Positions 36,594 through 47,590 of a stretch of DNA of 64,000 bases are shown piece after piece. Under the pieces are notes generated by a model that was not told where the DNA came from, did no database searches, and saw only the letters and a list, made by a program, of their open reading frames with translations. Positions within the stretch are counted from its first letter, which is position 1. Each line of letters starts with the position of its first letter. Position numbers and translations under genes: made by a program. The stretch covers positions 1,612,001 to 1,676,000 of the forward strand of contig JAUFSD010000004.1 of assembly GCA_033030425.1 (NCBI GenBank), written 5' to 3'. The DNA comes from Verpa conica (lineage: Eukaryota; Ascomycota; Pezizomycetes; Pezizales; Morchellaceae).

Positions 36594-38512
36594 ATGGAAG
36601 CTAGGATATCAGAGATGAGCTTGGAGCGGGAAATACCAATTGGTTGGGTGGTGCATAGGCTTGGAGATGTGTGTATAGGGAAGCTTGGTATGAGAATTGT
36701 GGAGGATATCGTGAAGTTTGTCTCCTATGAAATAGCTAAACTCATTGCTTCTTTGATGGGGAAGCGTTTGCTAATTGAAATAGACCAGGGACAAGGGACA
36801 ATCGACTAGTTCTCGTATGCTCTGCCATGAAAATGGGAGATAGTGCTGCTGAAGACACGGTTGATATGATAAATCAGTGAGTCATACTTAGATCAAATCA
36901 GGAGGCTTTATGCTGGGGTCTAACTGTGTATGGTGCTGAGTTTAGGTTGGAAACTGCTATCGAAGCTTCAATAACTCACCACTCCGAAGAATACTTGGCT
37001 CTCATTGAAGCTATTGGAGAAGCCCATCTTCGAATGGCTGGTGAACTGATATGTTCGGTAGAGAGATTAGAGTGTTTGAAGGAAGACATTTCAGATGAAT
37101 GCAACCTAGTCACAAGGCTGATAGGTGCTGCTCAGGTTCGACCACAAAATACTCATATTATAAATGGTAATTGACCGGTATTTATTACAGATACTTGGTC
37201 ATATGAGTCATAGGGCAAAGGACATAGTACTTGGGGTTAGAGAAAGATTAAGCTGTATACTTATGGCTGCGCTTCTGCAAGACCAAGTCAGTAGTCCCCG
37301 GAGGTCTATGTAAGACTATAAACTAATCCATGTATCGCACAGGGCATTGACTCTGAGTACATCAATCCAGAAGGAACTATTGACAACTCTTACACTGGAC
37401 AAAATGTTCTGGGACATAGTCTCTGTGACTTCGTTACTGCAAAACTTACGAGCCAGATACAAGAATGCCAAAAAAAGGTCTCTATAGTCACAGGTTAGCT
37501 CTCTAGACATTGCTTCGTGGACAAAAGATGTTGACTAGGATAGGATACTTTGGAAACGTACAAGACGTATCTATCGGAAGAGATTATGCGGATCTTTCCG
37601 CTGCGATGCTAGCTGTTGGACTTGGTGCAGATGAGATACAAGTATGGAAGGAGGTAGATGGGATTTTTACAGCCGACCCAACAACAGTCTCAACTGCTCT
37701 GCTGATACCCAGGATAACACCTGATGAAGCCGCGGAGCTATCTCATTATGGAGTAGAGGTTGGTAAATCCAAGTTGTGCAATTCCACATACTTTGTTTTT
37801 ATTTGAGGGCAGAGAAACTAAGAAACTATTCTAGATAATTCACCCCTTTGCAATGGAGTTAGTTGCCCAGGCCAACATCCCTATCAGCCTAAAGAACATC
37901 CACAATCCTCTAGTTGATGGAACTTTAATTTTCGACGAAAATGTCGTAGATTTCGAGGGCCGTTACCCAAAGAATCTGTCGAAGGGACCGACGGCGGTCA
38001 CAGTCAAAACAGGAACTGTGGTTATTAGCATCCATTCGAACAAGAGATCCCTATCGTGTGGATTCTTCGCGAGCATATTCTCAACCTTGAGCAAATACCA
38101 CCTCACCGTGGATCTTATTTCTACCTCGGAAACTCATGTTTCAGTGGCCTTGCACTCTGTATTCGTTGAAGGCGATTTGAGGGAGGCAGTTAAGGAACTC
38201 AAGAAATGTGGTAATGTAGGTTTTGTTCGAAATCTCGCAATCGTCTCTCTTGTTGGACGGCAGATGAAGCATCTTGTTGGAATTGCTAGTTGTATGTTCT
38301 CTACATTGGCGAAAGAGAATGTGAACGTTGAGATGATTTCGCAAGGTAAATACTATCATTGGCTTATTACCTGGGATGAGATCCTAACGTTTTATATCTT
38401 AGGGGCGAGCGAGATCAATATTTCTTGTGTCATCAAGGAAAAAGATGTTGCTCGTGCAATGAGCGTTTTGCACACTAGATTGTTTCTACACCAAACTTCG
38501 TTCAGGTCATAG
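36594..38512 (+). CDS. Aspartokinase-like protein with replaced catalytic motifs, 495 aa, eight exons
   Basis: Exons: 36594-36715, 36784-36876, 36946-37135, 37191-37286, 37343-37493, 37544-37758, 37835-38345 and 38403-38512 (1488 nt). The order follows fungal aspartate kinase (Hom3): GWVVHRLGDVCIGKLG, NRLVLVCSAM, LSCILMAALLQDQ, GYFGNV, GADEIQVWKEVDGIFTADP, IIHPFAMELVAQANIPISLK, then two ACT domains (VVISIHSNKR, VDLISTSETHVSVAL, IVSLVGRQMKHLVGIA, NVEMISQGASEINISCVI). Normal enzymes phosphorylate aspartate in threonine/methionine synthesis and are inhibited by threonine through the ACT domains. Here the KFGGTS motif reads RLGDVC, so the nucleotide-site lysine is lost. GRGYTDL reads GRDYADL, and GEKLS reads RERLS. 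The frame is nevertheless intact through eight exons. It is probably a duplicate that has lost kinase activity, either decaying or kept as a regulatory or threonine-sensing protein. An ATG at 36615 is an alternative start. Confidence 0.8.
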
Positions 38513-39027
38513 GGGGGCATAATTCCTCTTAACAATCGACCTGGGATTATAATGGGTAATGATTGGTTTTCGGTTTCGCTGTAATAATATCCTTAGCACC
38601 AATAGCTTAATTCTTGGAATTATAATGACTACTACGGTTCAGATCGGATCTATCGTATTAATTTTAATATGAGAATAAATAAATTTCCTAAAGATAATAC
38701 GGAACCATGCTATTAAGTAGTACTGATGGCCAAAGGCCCTTGTCAAGTCTTTAGATTGTAGACTTTAGGAGTAACTCGTGAAATGAGTATTGATGGGTAA
38801 GTACTTTCTGGGGCAGGTATTGTCGCCAAGTACTTATATACGATTTTTTCATAGCCCGTCACTCGTGACTTTACTATGCAGACCCCTGCAAGCTTTTGTA
38901 GTTTTAGAGTAGCGTTATTTATAGGGGTTGGAAAGTCAAAGTCAAAGTCATGGTGAAGGGATGATGACATCCTTGGCACTAGCACGAAGACATTTCTTCA
39001 AAATGCCTGGCCTCCATAGAAATCACT
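38513..39027. other. Intergenic region between two 3' ends
   Basis: The aspartokinase-like gene and the CYC2-like gene converge on this 515-bp stretch. No gene is visible. Confidence 0.5.
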
Positions 39028-40068
39028 CTACAGCTTGAAAACTTCAATATCACCTCCTCTCTTCCGCAGGACTGTCCTCAGAATACCTCCCAAAGCTCCT
39101 TGTTCCTCTCTTCCGCCTCGGAAGTCCTTAGGCCCCGCAATCCAAGCTATAAACCCTTCAGGCCCAGAGACAAACACCCTACTACTAATCTGCTTCCCGT
39201 CTTTTGCTGAGATTGCTGTCTCGACATCTCGAGCCTGAATTCCCCCTTCTGAATCTACGTATATCCGAAGCACAAGCTTCCTGCCTTGACCCGCAGCATT
39301 AATTCTCTTCACCAACTTGGAAACTTCCTCCTCTATAGCTCCAAGGGTTTCCTCTTTACGCCTTACAGCCCAAAATACCTCTGCCTCCACACCACTCCCT
39401 TCCACGTGTAGCAAACTGCCAGCAACCTGCAGTGCCGGTGCAATTCCAGTGCCCCCAGCGAAGAATACTATCTTCTTATTATCTTTGGGAGGGTATATAT
39501 ATTCCACCTCAGGACCACGGATTTCGACCGAGTCACCTTCCTTGAGAGAGTATAGATAGCGTGACATTTCACCACCGGGTTCCTTCTTGATCAGTAGTCG
39601 TAGATCGTCATTTCCATATGCCGGAAGAGGTGTGTATGAGCGGGCGATTTGTAGTTGGGGCTGCTTTATTTGTATCGATAGAATTCCCGTTGAAAGAGGG
39701 AGTTTTGGTGGTGGTGTCGAAGATGTGGAGGGAGGGCTGAGTGTGAATATAGTTGTCTCAGTGGGACCGCCCGTGATTGGTATTTTAGAGGTCAGAGTGT
39801 ATGGTGTGAAAGTTACTGGGTTGAGAGATGTTGAAACGGAGCCATTCGTGCTGGAACTATAGTAAACACTAGCTAGAACACCTGTGAGGGTCACTGTACT
39901 AGCGATCTTGAGGCCCCTTCGGCTGGATTTCTGCGGTCGATTTAGCGGTGGTTGATATTTCGGGTGTGAGCTTGCAGATGAGTAGAAGCGGGGTTGAGGT
40001 AACCGGATCGGTGAACTAAATATGCTGTACTGAATGCGGATGCAGGGTCGAGAGAAAAGTAAAGACAT
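39028..40068 (-). CDS. CYC2: Mitochondrial FAD/NAD(P) reductase of the ferredoxin-reductase fold, CYC2-like, 346 aa
   Basis: Single exon. The N-terminus (MSLLFSRPCIRIQYS... to about residue 30) is Arg/Ser-rich without acidic residues, a likely mitochondrial presequence. A membrane span follows at ~55-72 (IASTVTLTGVLASVYYSS). The FAD domain has ARSYTPLP, the RxYT flavin motif, and GGEMSRYL, the matching GxxS motif. The NAD domain has FFAGGTGIAPALQVAGSLL and ends with VFVSGPEGFIAWIAGPK. This layout matches yeast Cyc2, an inner-membrane flavoprotein that supplies reducing power for haem attachment to cytochrome c by the haem lyases. A cytochrome-b5-reductase-like enzyme is the alternative; the membrane anchor and the GPEGF C-terminus favour Cyc2. 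It is divergent from HUS1 with only 155 bp between start codons. Confidence 0.72.
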   Translation of the reverse strand: MSLLFSRPCIRIQYSIFSSPIRLPQPRFYSSASSHPKYQPPLNRPQKSSRRGLKIASTVTLTGVLASVYYSSSTNGSVSTSLNPVTFTPYTLTSKIPITGGPTETTIFTLSPPSTSSTPPPKLPLSTGILSIQIKQPQLQIARSYTPLPAYGNDDLRLLIKKEPGGEMSRYLYSLKEGDSVEIRGPEVEYIYPPKDNKKIVFFAGGTGIAPALQVAGSLLHVEGSGVEAEVFWAVRRKEETLGAIEEEVSKLVKRINAAGQGRKLVLRIYVDSEGGIQARDVETAISAKDGKQISSRVFVSGPEGFIAWIAGPKDFRGGREEQGALGGILRTVLRKRGGDIEVFKL

Positions 40069-40223
40069 GGTCTCAAGTAGGGGTGGTCAATATGATGTCG
40101 CTTATTCAACGTCAAAAAAAGAGTTGCGGCTCAAAATTAGACGGCTCTTGGGATTCTTGGCACTGCCGTGTAGCTCCATCCTATTTTAGGCTGACCCATG
40201 GTTGCTTAACACTTGCAACAACC
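40069..40223. promoter_or_regulatory. Bidirectional promoter between CYC2-like and HUS1
   Basis: The 155 bp between divergent start codons must hold both promoters and leaders. It has an A-rich tract (40115-40122) and no TATA box that I can call. Confidence 0.5.
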
Positions 40224-41235
40224 ATGCGCTTCAAAACCAACATCACGAATATCTCCACTTTCACTAGTCAGTAGCTATCAAACTTGGGTCTTGTATGTCT
40301 ATCTAACTGATTGGCGAATAATTCTAGAGCTTGTATCATGCCTGAGCTCAATTGCAAAGGTTGCCTGGTTGAGGCTGGATGAGGAGCAGATTCATTTTAC
40401 ACTGATGCAGGAGGCAGGCGTGCAAGTTTTTGCGTATGTGTTTCATTAATGGTTTAATCTTGAGATATTCTCCGCTAACTCCCCACTCATAGTACTCTTG
40501 CTAAGGTCTATCACCTTTTCTCTACCTCTACACTGCTCGGGGGTGCTAGCTAACATCACGCCAACACAGGAAACCGTCTTCGACGACTATAGGATTGCCT
40601 CTGTCAACGATAATGTTATCAATCTTGAAATCCCACTTACTGTACTACTGCGAGCTCTCCGTTCGTGTGCATCAGCTTCAGATGCAACACTCCGCCTAAC
40701 AAAACGTGCTTCCGACAACGTTCCTATCCTTTGCTTGACAATTACGACATCCTCTACATCAGCTGCATCTACTGGGACTACTTTAGTAACACAGGAGATT
40801 CCTGTCCGCGTTCTCTCTGTAGCCGCTGTGGCTGGAATCAAAGAACCCGAGGTTCCAGAGCCAGATGTTAGTCTCACATTACCTCCACTACATATAATTC
40901 GTTCTGTAACCGAAAGGTTCAACAAACTCTCCTCGAAATCTTCTTCATACACTGGCGATGTTGGCGATGTTTCTAAGTTGAGAATCTCAGCGAATAATGC
41001 TGGCGAGTTCAAAATGTGCTTAGAAGGAAATGATACGGTCCAGGTAGAAAGCATATGGAGGGGGTTGGAGGTATCGGACATAACTCCCAGCCAGGATCCA
41101 GGTAGTATAGGAGGACTTCCGAGTATGGCAAGATCTCGAGAGGAATTTGCAGGTGTTACGGTTAATGGAAAGGACTGGGTAAGGGTATTGAAAGTTGGCG
41201 GGATCGCTAAGAGTGTTGTTGCGTGTGAGTCCTGA
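40224..41235 (+). CDS. HUS1: Hus1 checkpoint clamp subunit, 275 aa, four exons
   Basis: Exons: 40224-40266, 40328-40433, 40493-40505 and 40570-41235 (828 nt). The protein starts MRFKTNITNISTFT and continues CLSSIAKVAWLRLDEEQIHF, ETVFDDYRI, NVINLEIPLTVLLRALRS, ATLRLTKR, TLVTQEIPVRVL, EPDVSLTLPPLH and VTVNGKDWVRVLKV, which is the Hus1 order. Hus1 forms the PCNA-like 9-1-1 ring with Rad9 and Rad1, is loaded at damaged DNA and activates Mec1/ATR signalling in the nucleus. The start is set by the short exon 1 preceding donor GTCAGT. Exon 3 is only 13 nt (four codons plus one base) and is needed to keep phase; its donor GTCTAT is non-standard but a CTAAC branch point lies in the following intron. 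Confidence 0.85.
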
Positions 41236-42125
41236 ATTACCCGCGCTCTTTATGAAACGTGACAACTGTTGAACACTGTAAATTAGGTTTCATGGAAGAT
41301 TATGCTTTAGTGGTTTATGTGTATTTGATGGATAGAGAGGATAATACAGCAGTCCTTACGGTTTGTTCCCATATCACCCCAATTTCTTTCATCACGTACT
41401 TAGGTTGACTATTGGTATTTTTTTTAGTACTATATAAGCTCGCTTAGCTCCTAATATATTTTCCGTAATTCCTAGATTGTTGCGGGTTACGTAGAATTTA
41501 ACTGTTTAAAATAGTGGCAATATCAGTTAGGTGTATCTCTGTCACTCTCCCATGCTTCGCTACTTTTCTTCCACAATATGAATCATGACCTAGTATGTAC
41601 ATACATATATAGCCCCTTGTATCTTGCCCGTGTACCAGATTAGGAAAACAACTCTCTATCACCGGTACCACTTAGATACATTAGCATATTTTCTACGATT
41701 CCCTAGCTTTAGTGGCCCTAGTTTATGTTCACTGCTCAATAATTGGAATTATACTGCTGTGGAAAATGACTAAGTGTAGCCAGATGAAGGTCACACATAT
41801 AATCCATGCAACTCTAGAAAAGCCTAGGGAATTAAGTATCTCGGTTAGTCAAATAGACAAGTGGTAAGTACACGTAGATATCATCATTGACTTATGACTT
41901 AGCGCATAGTTTGCCAACTCGTACCCATGTGCTCTGGGTTGGTGCTTGGCGTAGCGTGTCGGAAATATGGGTAGAGGGTTATTTGAGGAGGTCTTCTCCG
42001 CGCAGATGCGGCTGAAACATACCTCTCTTCGAAGGACTTCACACTCGATACACCCTAAGCACATCCCCGACTGTCAAAGCCACCGATAATTATACTACAG
42101 TGTGATAAGATTTTGAAAGCAAATC
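41236..42125. other. Intergenic region upstream of the second NLR gene
   Basis: No gene is visible. The right third (41880-42110) is less AT-rich and probably holds the promoter of the NLR that starts at 42126. Confidence 0.5.
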
Positions 42126-45100
42126 ATGGCCGAAGGTTTGGGCGTTGCAGCTAGTGCCGTTGCTATGATAGGACTGGCAGCAAATGTTGTACGCTTAGGC
42201 TATCGGTTTCACGAGTATGTTAGGGACATTAGGCAAGCACCTAAGGACATTCAGAAGCTTATGAATGAGCTCCAATCGTTAACCCCGGTCCTTGTGGCCT
42301 TGCGAGACTATGCGGTTGATAATCCAGAGTCTGCAAATCTACAGACTCTCTGCGTTGGGGGTGGCCCGCTCCAGGAGTGCACCCAGGAGCTTCAAGTCCT
42401 CGAACAGAAATTAACACCCAGAAAAGGATGGAAGAAAAAGATAGATGTTTTGACATGGCCCTTGAAAGAAAACGAAACACTTCAGCACATATCAGTAATC
42501 GAAAGGCATAAAACCCTCTTCAACTTGGCTTTGACTATAGATCATATGTAAGTTTAAAACAATCATATTTACACGCATCCACTAATTTATGATAAGATCT
42601 TTGTCAAAAGTTATAAAGCAATACACGCAAAGGACATGGACCATTGTCCAAGATATAGAGACATACGCCCAAGACACCCATGCAATAGTCCAAACTATTG
42701 AGGCTTCTGTCCGGCAGACGAATGAGGCCGTAAGAGAAATTTTAGAAGAGGCTACGGCCCAGAATGTCGAAGGGAGAGCCCGAATAAATGGTATAGCATA
42801 CTATCCCATATGTAAACTACACCCAGCAGTTGGTTTTCTAACTATTTACTAGTGGAGGAACGGGATGTGGTTCTAAACTGGCTATTTGCAGATGATTTCA
42901 ACAGGAGACATGTCGAGATTAAAGCAAAGCGGCAGAAAGACACTGGCGAATGGATTCTCAGAAGACCAGAATTTCAGGATTGGGGCAGCGAAAAACCTAA
43001 ATCCCGACTTCTTTGGGGTAGTGGAATTCGTGAGTTACATTCAACCTAAAATTTATAGATCTTACTGACCTGGCATATCTAAATAGCTGGGGCTGGAAAA
43101 ACTTTTCTAAGGTATTTTTATCGGTCATTATCTCAATATGGAAACTAACACCATTTCAGTTCAATGGTTGTCGACCACTTCCAGGCTCAGAAACAAACAA
43201 ACAACTACGGTATAGCGCATATTTACTTTGACTACAAGGAACAGGGGGCACAGAGCCCAATCCGAGTCCTATCTAGTCTGGTCAAACAACTTGCTACTCA
43301 AATAGCAACTTTACCCACTAGCATTAACAAGTTGTATATGGAACGGGATAAAAAGGTTTTAACTACCGAAGAGCTGTATAGTGCTTTTCTCGAGGTGTCA
43401 AAGTCTTTTCCTCGTGTCTTTTTGATATTTGATGCACTAGACGAATGCCATCCTGAGGACCAGCGAGGTCCCCTCCTTCCGATATTCCAGCAGATGGTGA
43501 CAGATGGTATTAATATCTTCCTGGCCAGCAGACCACATCCAGAAGACATTCAAGATGCTCTTAGTGATGCAGTTCGAATTGAGCTCTCTGCACAACAAGA
43601 TGACATAAGGACCTACATCACAAAGAGAATCGAAGAGAACTCGCGGGCGCGGCGCCTGGTAAAGCAAGCCAAATGCAAAGATAGAATCATATCCGAGCTT
43701 ACCGATTGTGCTCAAGGGATGTAAGTGATATTGGCCTTTTAGAAAGCCTTTGTTTGCCACTAGACTAACTTTCATGATTTTTGCAGGTTTTTACTTGTTC
43801 GTTTTCATGTCGACTATATATGTCAACAGACAAATGCAAAACAAGTACTAGCAGCGCTGGAGGAGCTTAAAAAGTCTCCTGGTGGAACGAAGCGGCCTCT
43901 ATATCCCACATACGAGAGAGCCATGAATAGTATCAAGGGACAGGATACGAACTTGATAGCCCTGGCATACGCCGTTTTTTCCTGGCTTATCAAGGCTAAG
44001 AGGACACTCACGGTCGAGGAGCTCCGAGTGGCCGTAGCTATTGAACAAGATCGGTATGAGATCGATGATATGGACTTGCCAGATCGGATGACTTTGATGG
44101 ATGCTTGCGCTGGACTAGTGGTGATTGATGAGTCCAGCGATACGGTCAAGCTTGCCCATTACACCGTCCAGGAATACCTTGTTGAGAATTCCATACTCCA
44201 CACAGACGCAGGTTTCAGGCTTGCTATGGCTTGCACTACCTATCTTTCATTTGACAGTCTCGATGGCTCTTGCACATCTCTTGAATCCCTTAGAGAAAGA
44301 TTCAAATACCACCCTTTCTTGGAATATGCATCTAAATTCATTGGAGTTCATCTTCAAGACTGCGACGAGCACCTGACTACTAGTATACTATTCAGGTTTC
44401 TTCGGAACTCAGGCAACATCGACTCTTACTGCCAAGCAAACGCATATCACCCCAAGCAGCGCGATTGTGGGCGCAATGACGGGTGTATCCCATTATACAT
44501 AGCATCTTGTTTTGCGCATCTTACAGCTATCAAGCTGTTGCTTGAAGAGGGCGCGGATGTCTCCGACCGAAATGAAAATGGGGAAACCGCACTGCATGCA
44601 GCATCAGCATATGGATATACAGCGGTAGCTAGCCTGCTGCTTGATAAAGGTGCAGATACCTCAGTTAGAGGCAAGAATGGGCTTACACCTCTTGATTATG
44701 CGATATTCAATGGGCATAAAGCAGTAGTCAGTCTGCTACTCGACAAAGGCGCAGATATCTCGGCTACAGACAATATTGGGGATACACCTCTCCACAGTGC
44801 GGTATTCAGTCGGAATGAAGAAATAGTCAGTCTACTACTCGAAAAAGGCGCGGATATCTCGGCTACAGACGGGAGTGGGCTTACATCCCTCTATTACGCA
44901 ATACACAATGGGCATGAAGCAATAGTCAGTCTGCTACTCGACAAAGGCGCAGATATTTCGGCTATAGATCAGCATGGGTTTACACCTCTCCACAATGCGA
45001 TATTATATAGCCATGAAGCAGTAGTCAGTCTGCTACTCGACAAAGGCGCGGATATCTCCGCTCCAGACAAGCTTGGATATAAACCTCTCCAGGGTGCGAT

Positions 45101-46577
45101 ATTCAGTCGGAATGAAGCAATAGTCAGTCTACTACTCGAAAAAGGCGCGGATATTTCGGCTACAGACGGGAGTGGGTTTACACCTCTCAAAAGTGCGATA
45201 TCCAATAGGCATGAAGCAATGGTCAGTCTGCTACTCGACAAAGGTGCGGATATCTCGGCTATAGACAATATTGGGTCTACACCTCTCTATTATGCGATAT
45301 TCAGAGGTTATGAAGAAATAGTCAGTCTGCTACTCGACAAAGGCGCGGATATCTCGGCTACAGACGAGAGTGGGTTTACACCTCTCCATAGTGCGATATT
45401 CAATGGGCATGAACCAATAGTCAGTCTGCTGCTTGAAAAAGGAGCGGATATCTCGGCTACCGATAAGAATGGGAATACACCTCTCCACAATGCGGTAAGC
45501 AATGGGCATAAAGAAATAGCCAGTCTGCTACTCGACAAAGGTGCGGATATCTCAGCTATAGACAATATTGGGTCTACACCTCTCCACAGTGCGATATGCA
45601 GTTGGAATGAAGCAATATCTAGTCTGCTACTCTACAAAGGCGCGCATACCTCGGATACAGACGAGGGTGGGTTTAAATCTACCCACAGTACGGTATTCAA
45701 TAGGCATGGGGCAATAGTCGGTCTGTTACTCGAAAAAGGCGCAGATATCTCGGCTACAGACAAGCGTGGATATACACCTCTTCACTATGCAGTACTCAAA
45801 GGGAATAAATCAGTTGCTAGCCTGCTGCTTGAGAACGGTGCAGACATCCTATCCAGAAACAACCATAATTCAACACCACTAGCCCTTGCAGCGATTGGAG
45901 GAGACGAAGATACTGTCCAGCTCTTACTTGAGAAAGGCGCAGATTTGTTTGCTAGAGACAAAGATGGGGATACACCCCTCCATGAGGCGGCACTCTGTGG
46001 ACATACATCAGTAGTTAGACTTTTACTTAAGGAAGGTGCACATATTTCGGCTGCAGGCAAGGCAGGGATGACACCACTCCACTGGGCAGTGAGTAGAGGG
46101 CGTGAAGCGGTGGTCAACTTTTTACTTACAAGCGGTGCGGATATTTGTCCCATAGATAATGATGGGTATACACCTCTGCACCGCGCAATATGCGGATGTG
46201 AAGGATATAACGATGAAGATCAACAAGGAGAGTCTGGGTGGCGCGAAATAATGGTTAACCTACTGCTTGAGAACGGTGCGGATACCTCAATCAAGGACAA
46301 AAAGGGGTGGACACCACTTCACTGGGCGGCGTTCAAAGGATACGAAGAGGTTTTGGTTCTGCTACTCAAGAGCGGCACAAGTATAATCCCTATTACAGAT
46401 AACGAAGGGAACACACCCCTGCACCTTGCGGCATCCTCAGCACATGAAGCGGTGGTCAAATCTTTACTTGAGAATGGGGCAAATACGTCAGCCTTAAACC
46501 AAAGTGGACAGACAGCACTGCAAGTTGCAGTAGCCAAGGGGTGCGCCGAGGTAGTTAGTATACTTGAAGCATTATAA
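42126..46577 (+). CDS. NACHT-ankyrin STAND protein (fungal NLR-like), 1389 aa, six exons
   Basis: Exons: 42126-42547, 42597-42790, 42853-43029, 43087-43111, 43160-43720 and 43787-46577 (4170 nt). The N-terminal domain begins MAEGLGVAASAVAMIGLAAN. The NACHT domain has Walker A GIPGAGKT, mostly on the 25-nt exon 4, Walker B VFLIFDALDECH and SRPHPEDI. A winged-helix-like stretch (WLIKAKRTLTVEELRVAVAI, KLAHYTVQEYLVEN) leads to 21 ankyrin repeats ending at the C-terminus. Repeats 3 to 14 are nearly identical 33-residue units such as AIVSLLLDKGADISATD, also at the DNA level, which implies recent duplication or gene conversion. The protein is expected to be a cytosolic ligand-gated switch; the ankyrin array would be the sensor. 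The gene is oriented opposite to its relative at 3531-7558, about 34.6 kb away. No disabling change was found. Confidence 0.92.
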
Positions 46578-47590
46578 CATTAGGCGAGCGATGATCGGCC
46601 ATCAGGCAAACGTATGTATAAAATTCGCCCTATTTATAGCACACTTCTCGCGTTCGATCAACTCTCGTTAACATTATGAATACTAAAAAATAGTGATACA
46701 ATCATTATACTTGAATTCGTTACCTGGTGGAGAGTTATTAGGGTATGCAGGGACTTTATTTTAATGATTTTATATCTTCCTTGAGCGATTTTCTTTTGCG
46801 GAAATGGCGTGGGATATCAAATTGTTCCTTGGGTATTTGTTTTGTAAGTGTTGTAAAATGTAGTGCGAGTAGACTGAAGGCTTAGGGGGACTCGCTGCAG
46901 CGAGTCTCCCATGCCCCCTATATATATGCTCCTGGAGGCGAAGCCCCCTACATCATAGTAGACCCAAAAACCTGCTTGTACCGGCACTATACCTATTTGA
47001 TACCCATAATACAACAGTGAGAGGGTATAATTTATCGGGTGATATTTCATGGCTTTTTCCTATATATAGTAAAATACATTACCACACATAATATACTCGG
47101 ATATCTTGAAAAGCTAGTTATAGAAACATTGTAGATTTCATTTGGGCCTTTGACCGAGTTCTAATAGATTCAACTAGAGTGCGTTGCTTGAAAGAGAAAA
47201 CGGCACTTAAGATCATGCTCAACAGTCGGGTTCTCTAAGACGTCTGTTTCAATGTACGCGTACTGAAAGCTTCTACGAACCGTCCTCTCTGTAAAGATCT
47301 ACCCTAGCCCTATTATCAGGCTCATTATATAAGTTATGTGGTGTATATAGTGGCCCATATGGCTGAGGTAGTTAGGGGGGTCTTTGGTTCAAATCTCGAG
47401 ATCTTACAGGCAACTTTATTGATAATTTCACGCTATATATACTTACTAGATTAAGCAAAGAGGGGGAAAACCCATGCCCACGCTCAGCGCCATCGAGTGA
47501 TAATTTGTGATGCAGAAAAATTTCTTTCTATAATGCTCTTATCTAAAAATGCCCTTTCTATCAATCTACTATATACACCCACCACAACAT
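46578..47590. other. Intergenic region between two 3' ends
   Basis: It separates the NLR stop codon from the AIM32 stop codon. Apart from the GC-rich hairpin block near 46.9 kb, listed separately, it is AT-rich without a supportable gene. Confidence 0.5.
46885..46910. repeat. GC-rich inverted repeat with a perfect 18-bp palindromic core
   Basis: The core GACTCGCTGCAGCGAGTC at 46889-46906 is a perfect palindrome. The flanks GGGG and TCCC extend the pairing with one G-T wobble. About 25 bp further on, GGAGGC-GAA-GCCCCC can form a second, imperfect hairpin. The block stands out from AT-rich surroundings. It could be the tip of a small inverted-repeat element or a transcript-end structure about 310 bp after the NLR stop codon. 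Confidence 0.55.

Noticed and set aside
34643..38512. SDR plus aspartokinase as part of a secondary-metabolite gene cluster
   Set aside because: No core synthase, transporter or regulator lies nearby and both enzymes have lost their catalytic motifs.
47350..47410. tRNA-like A-box and B-box words (TGGCTGAGG and GGTTCAAATC)
   Set aside because: The T-arm and acceptor stems do not pair and the box spacing is short, so it is not a tRNA gene; at most a degenerate SINE-like trace.
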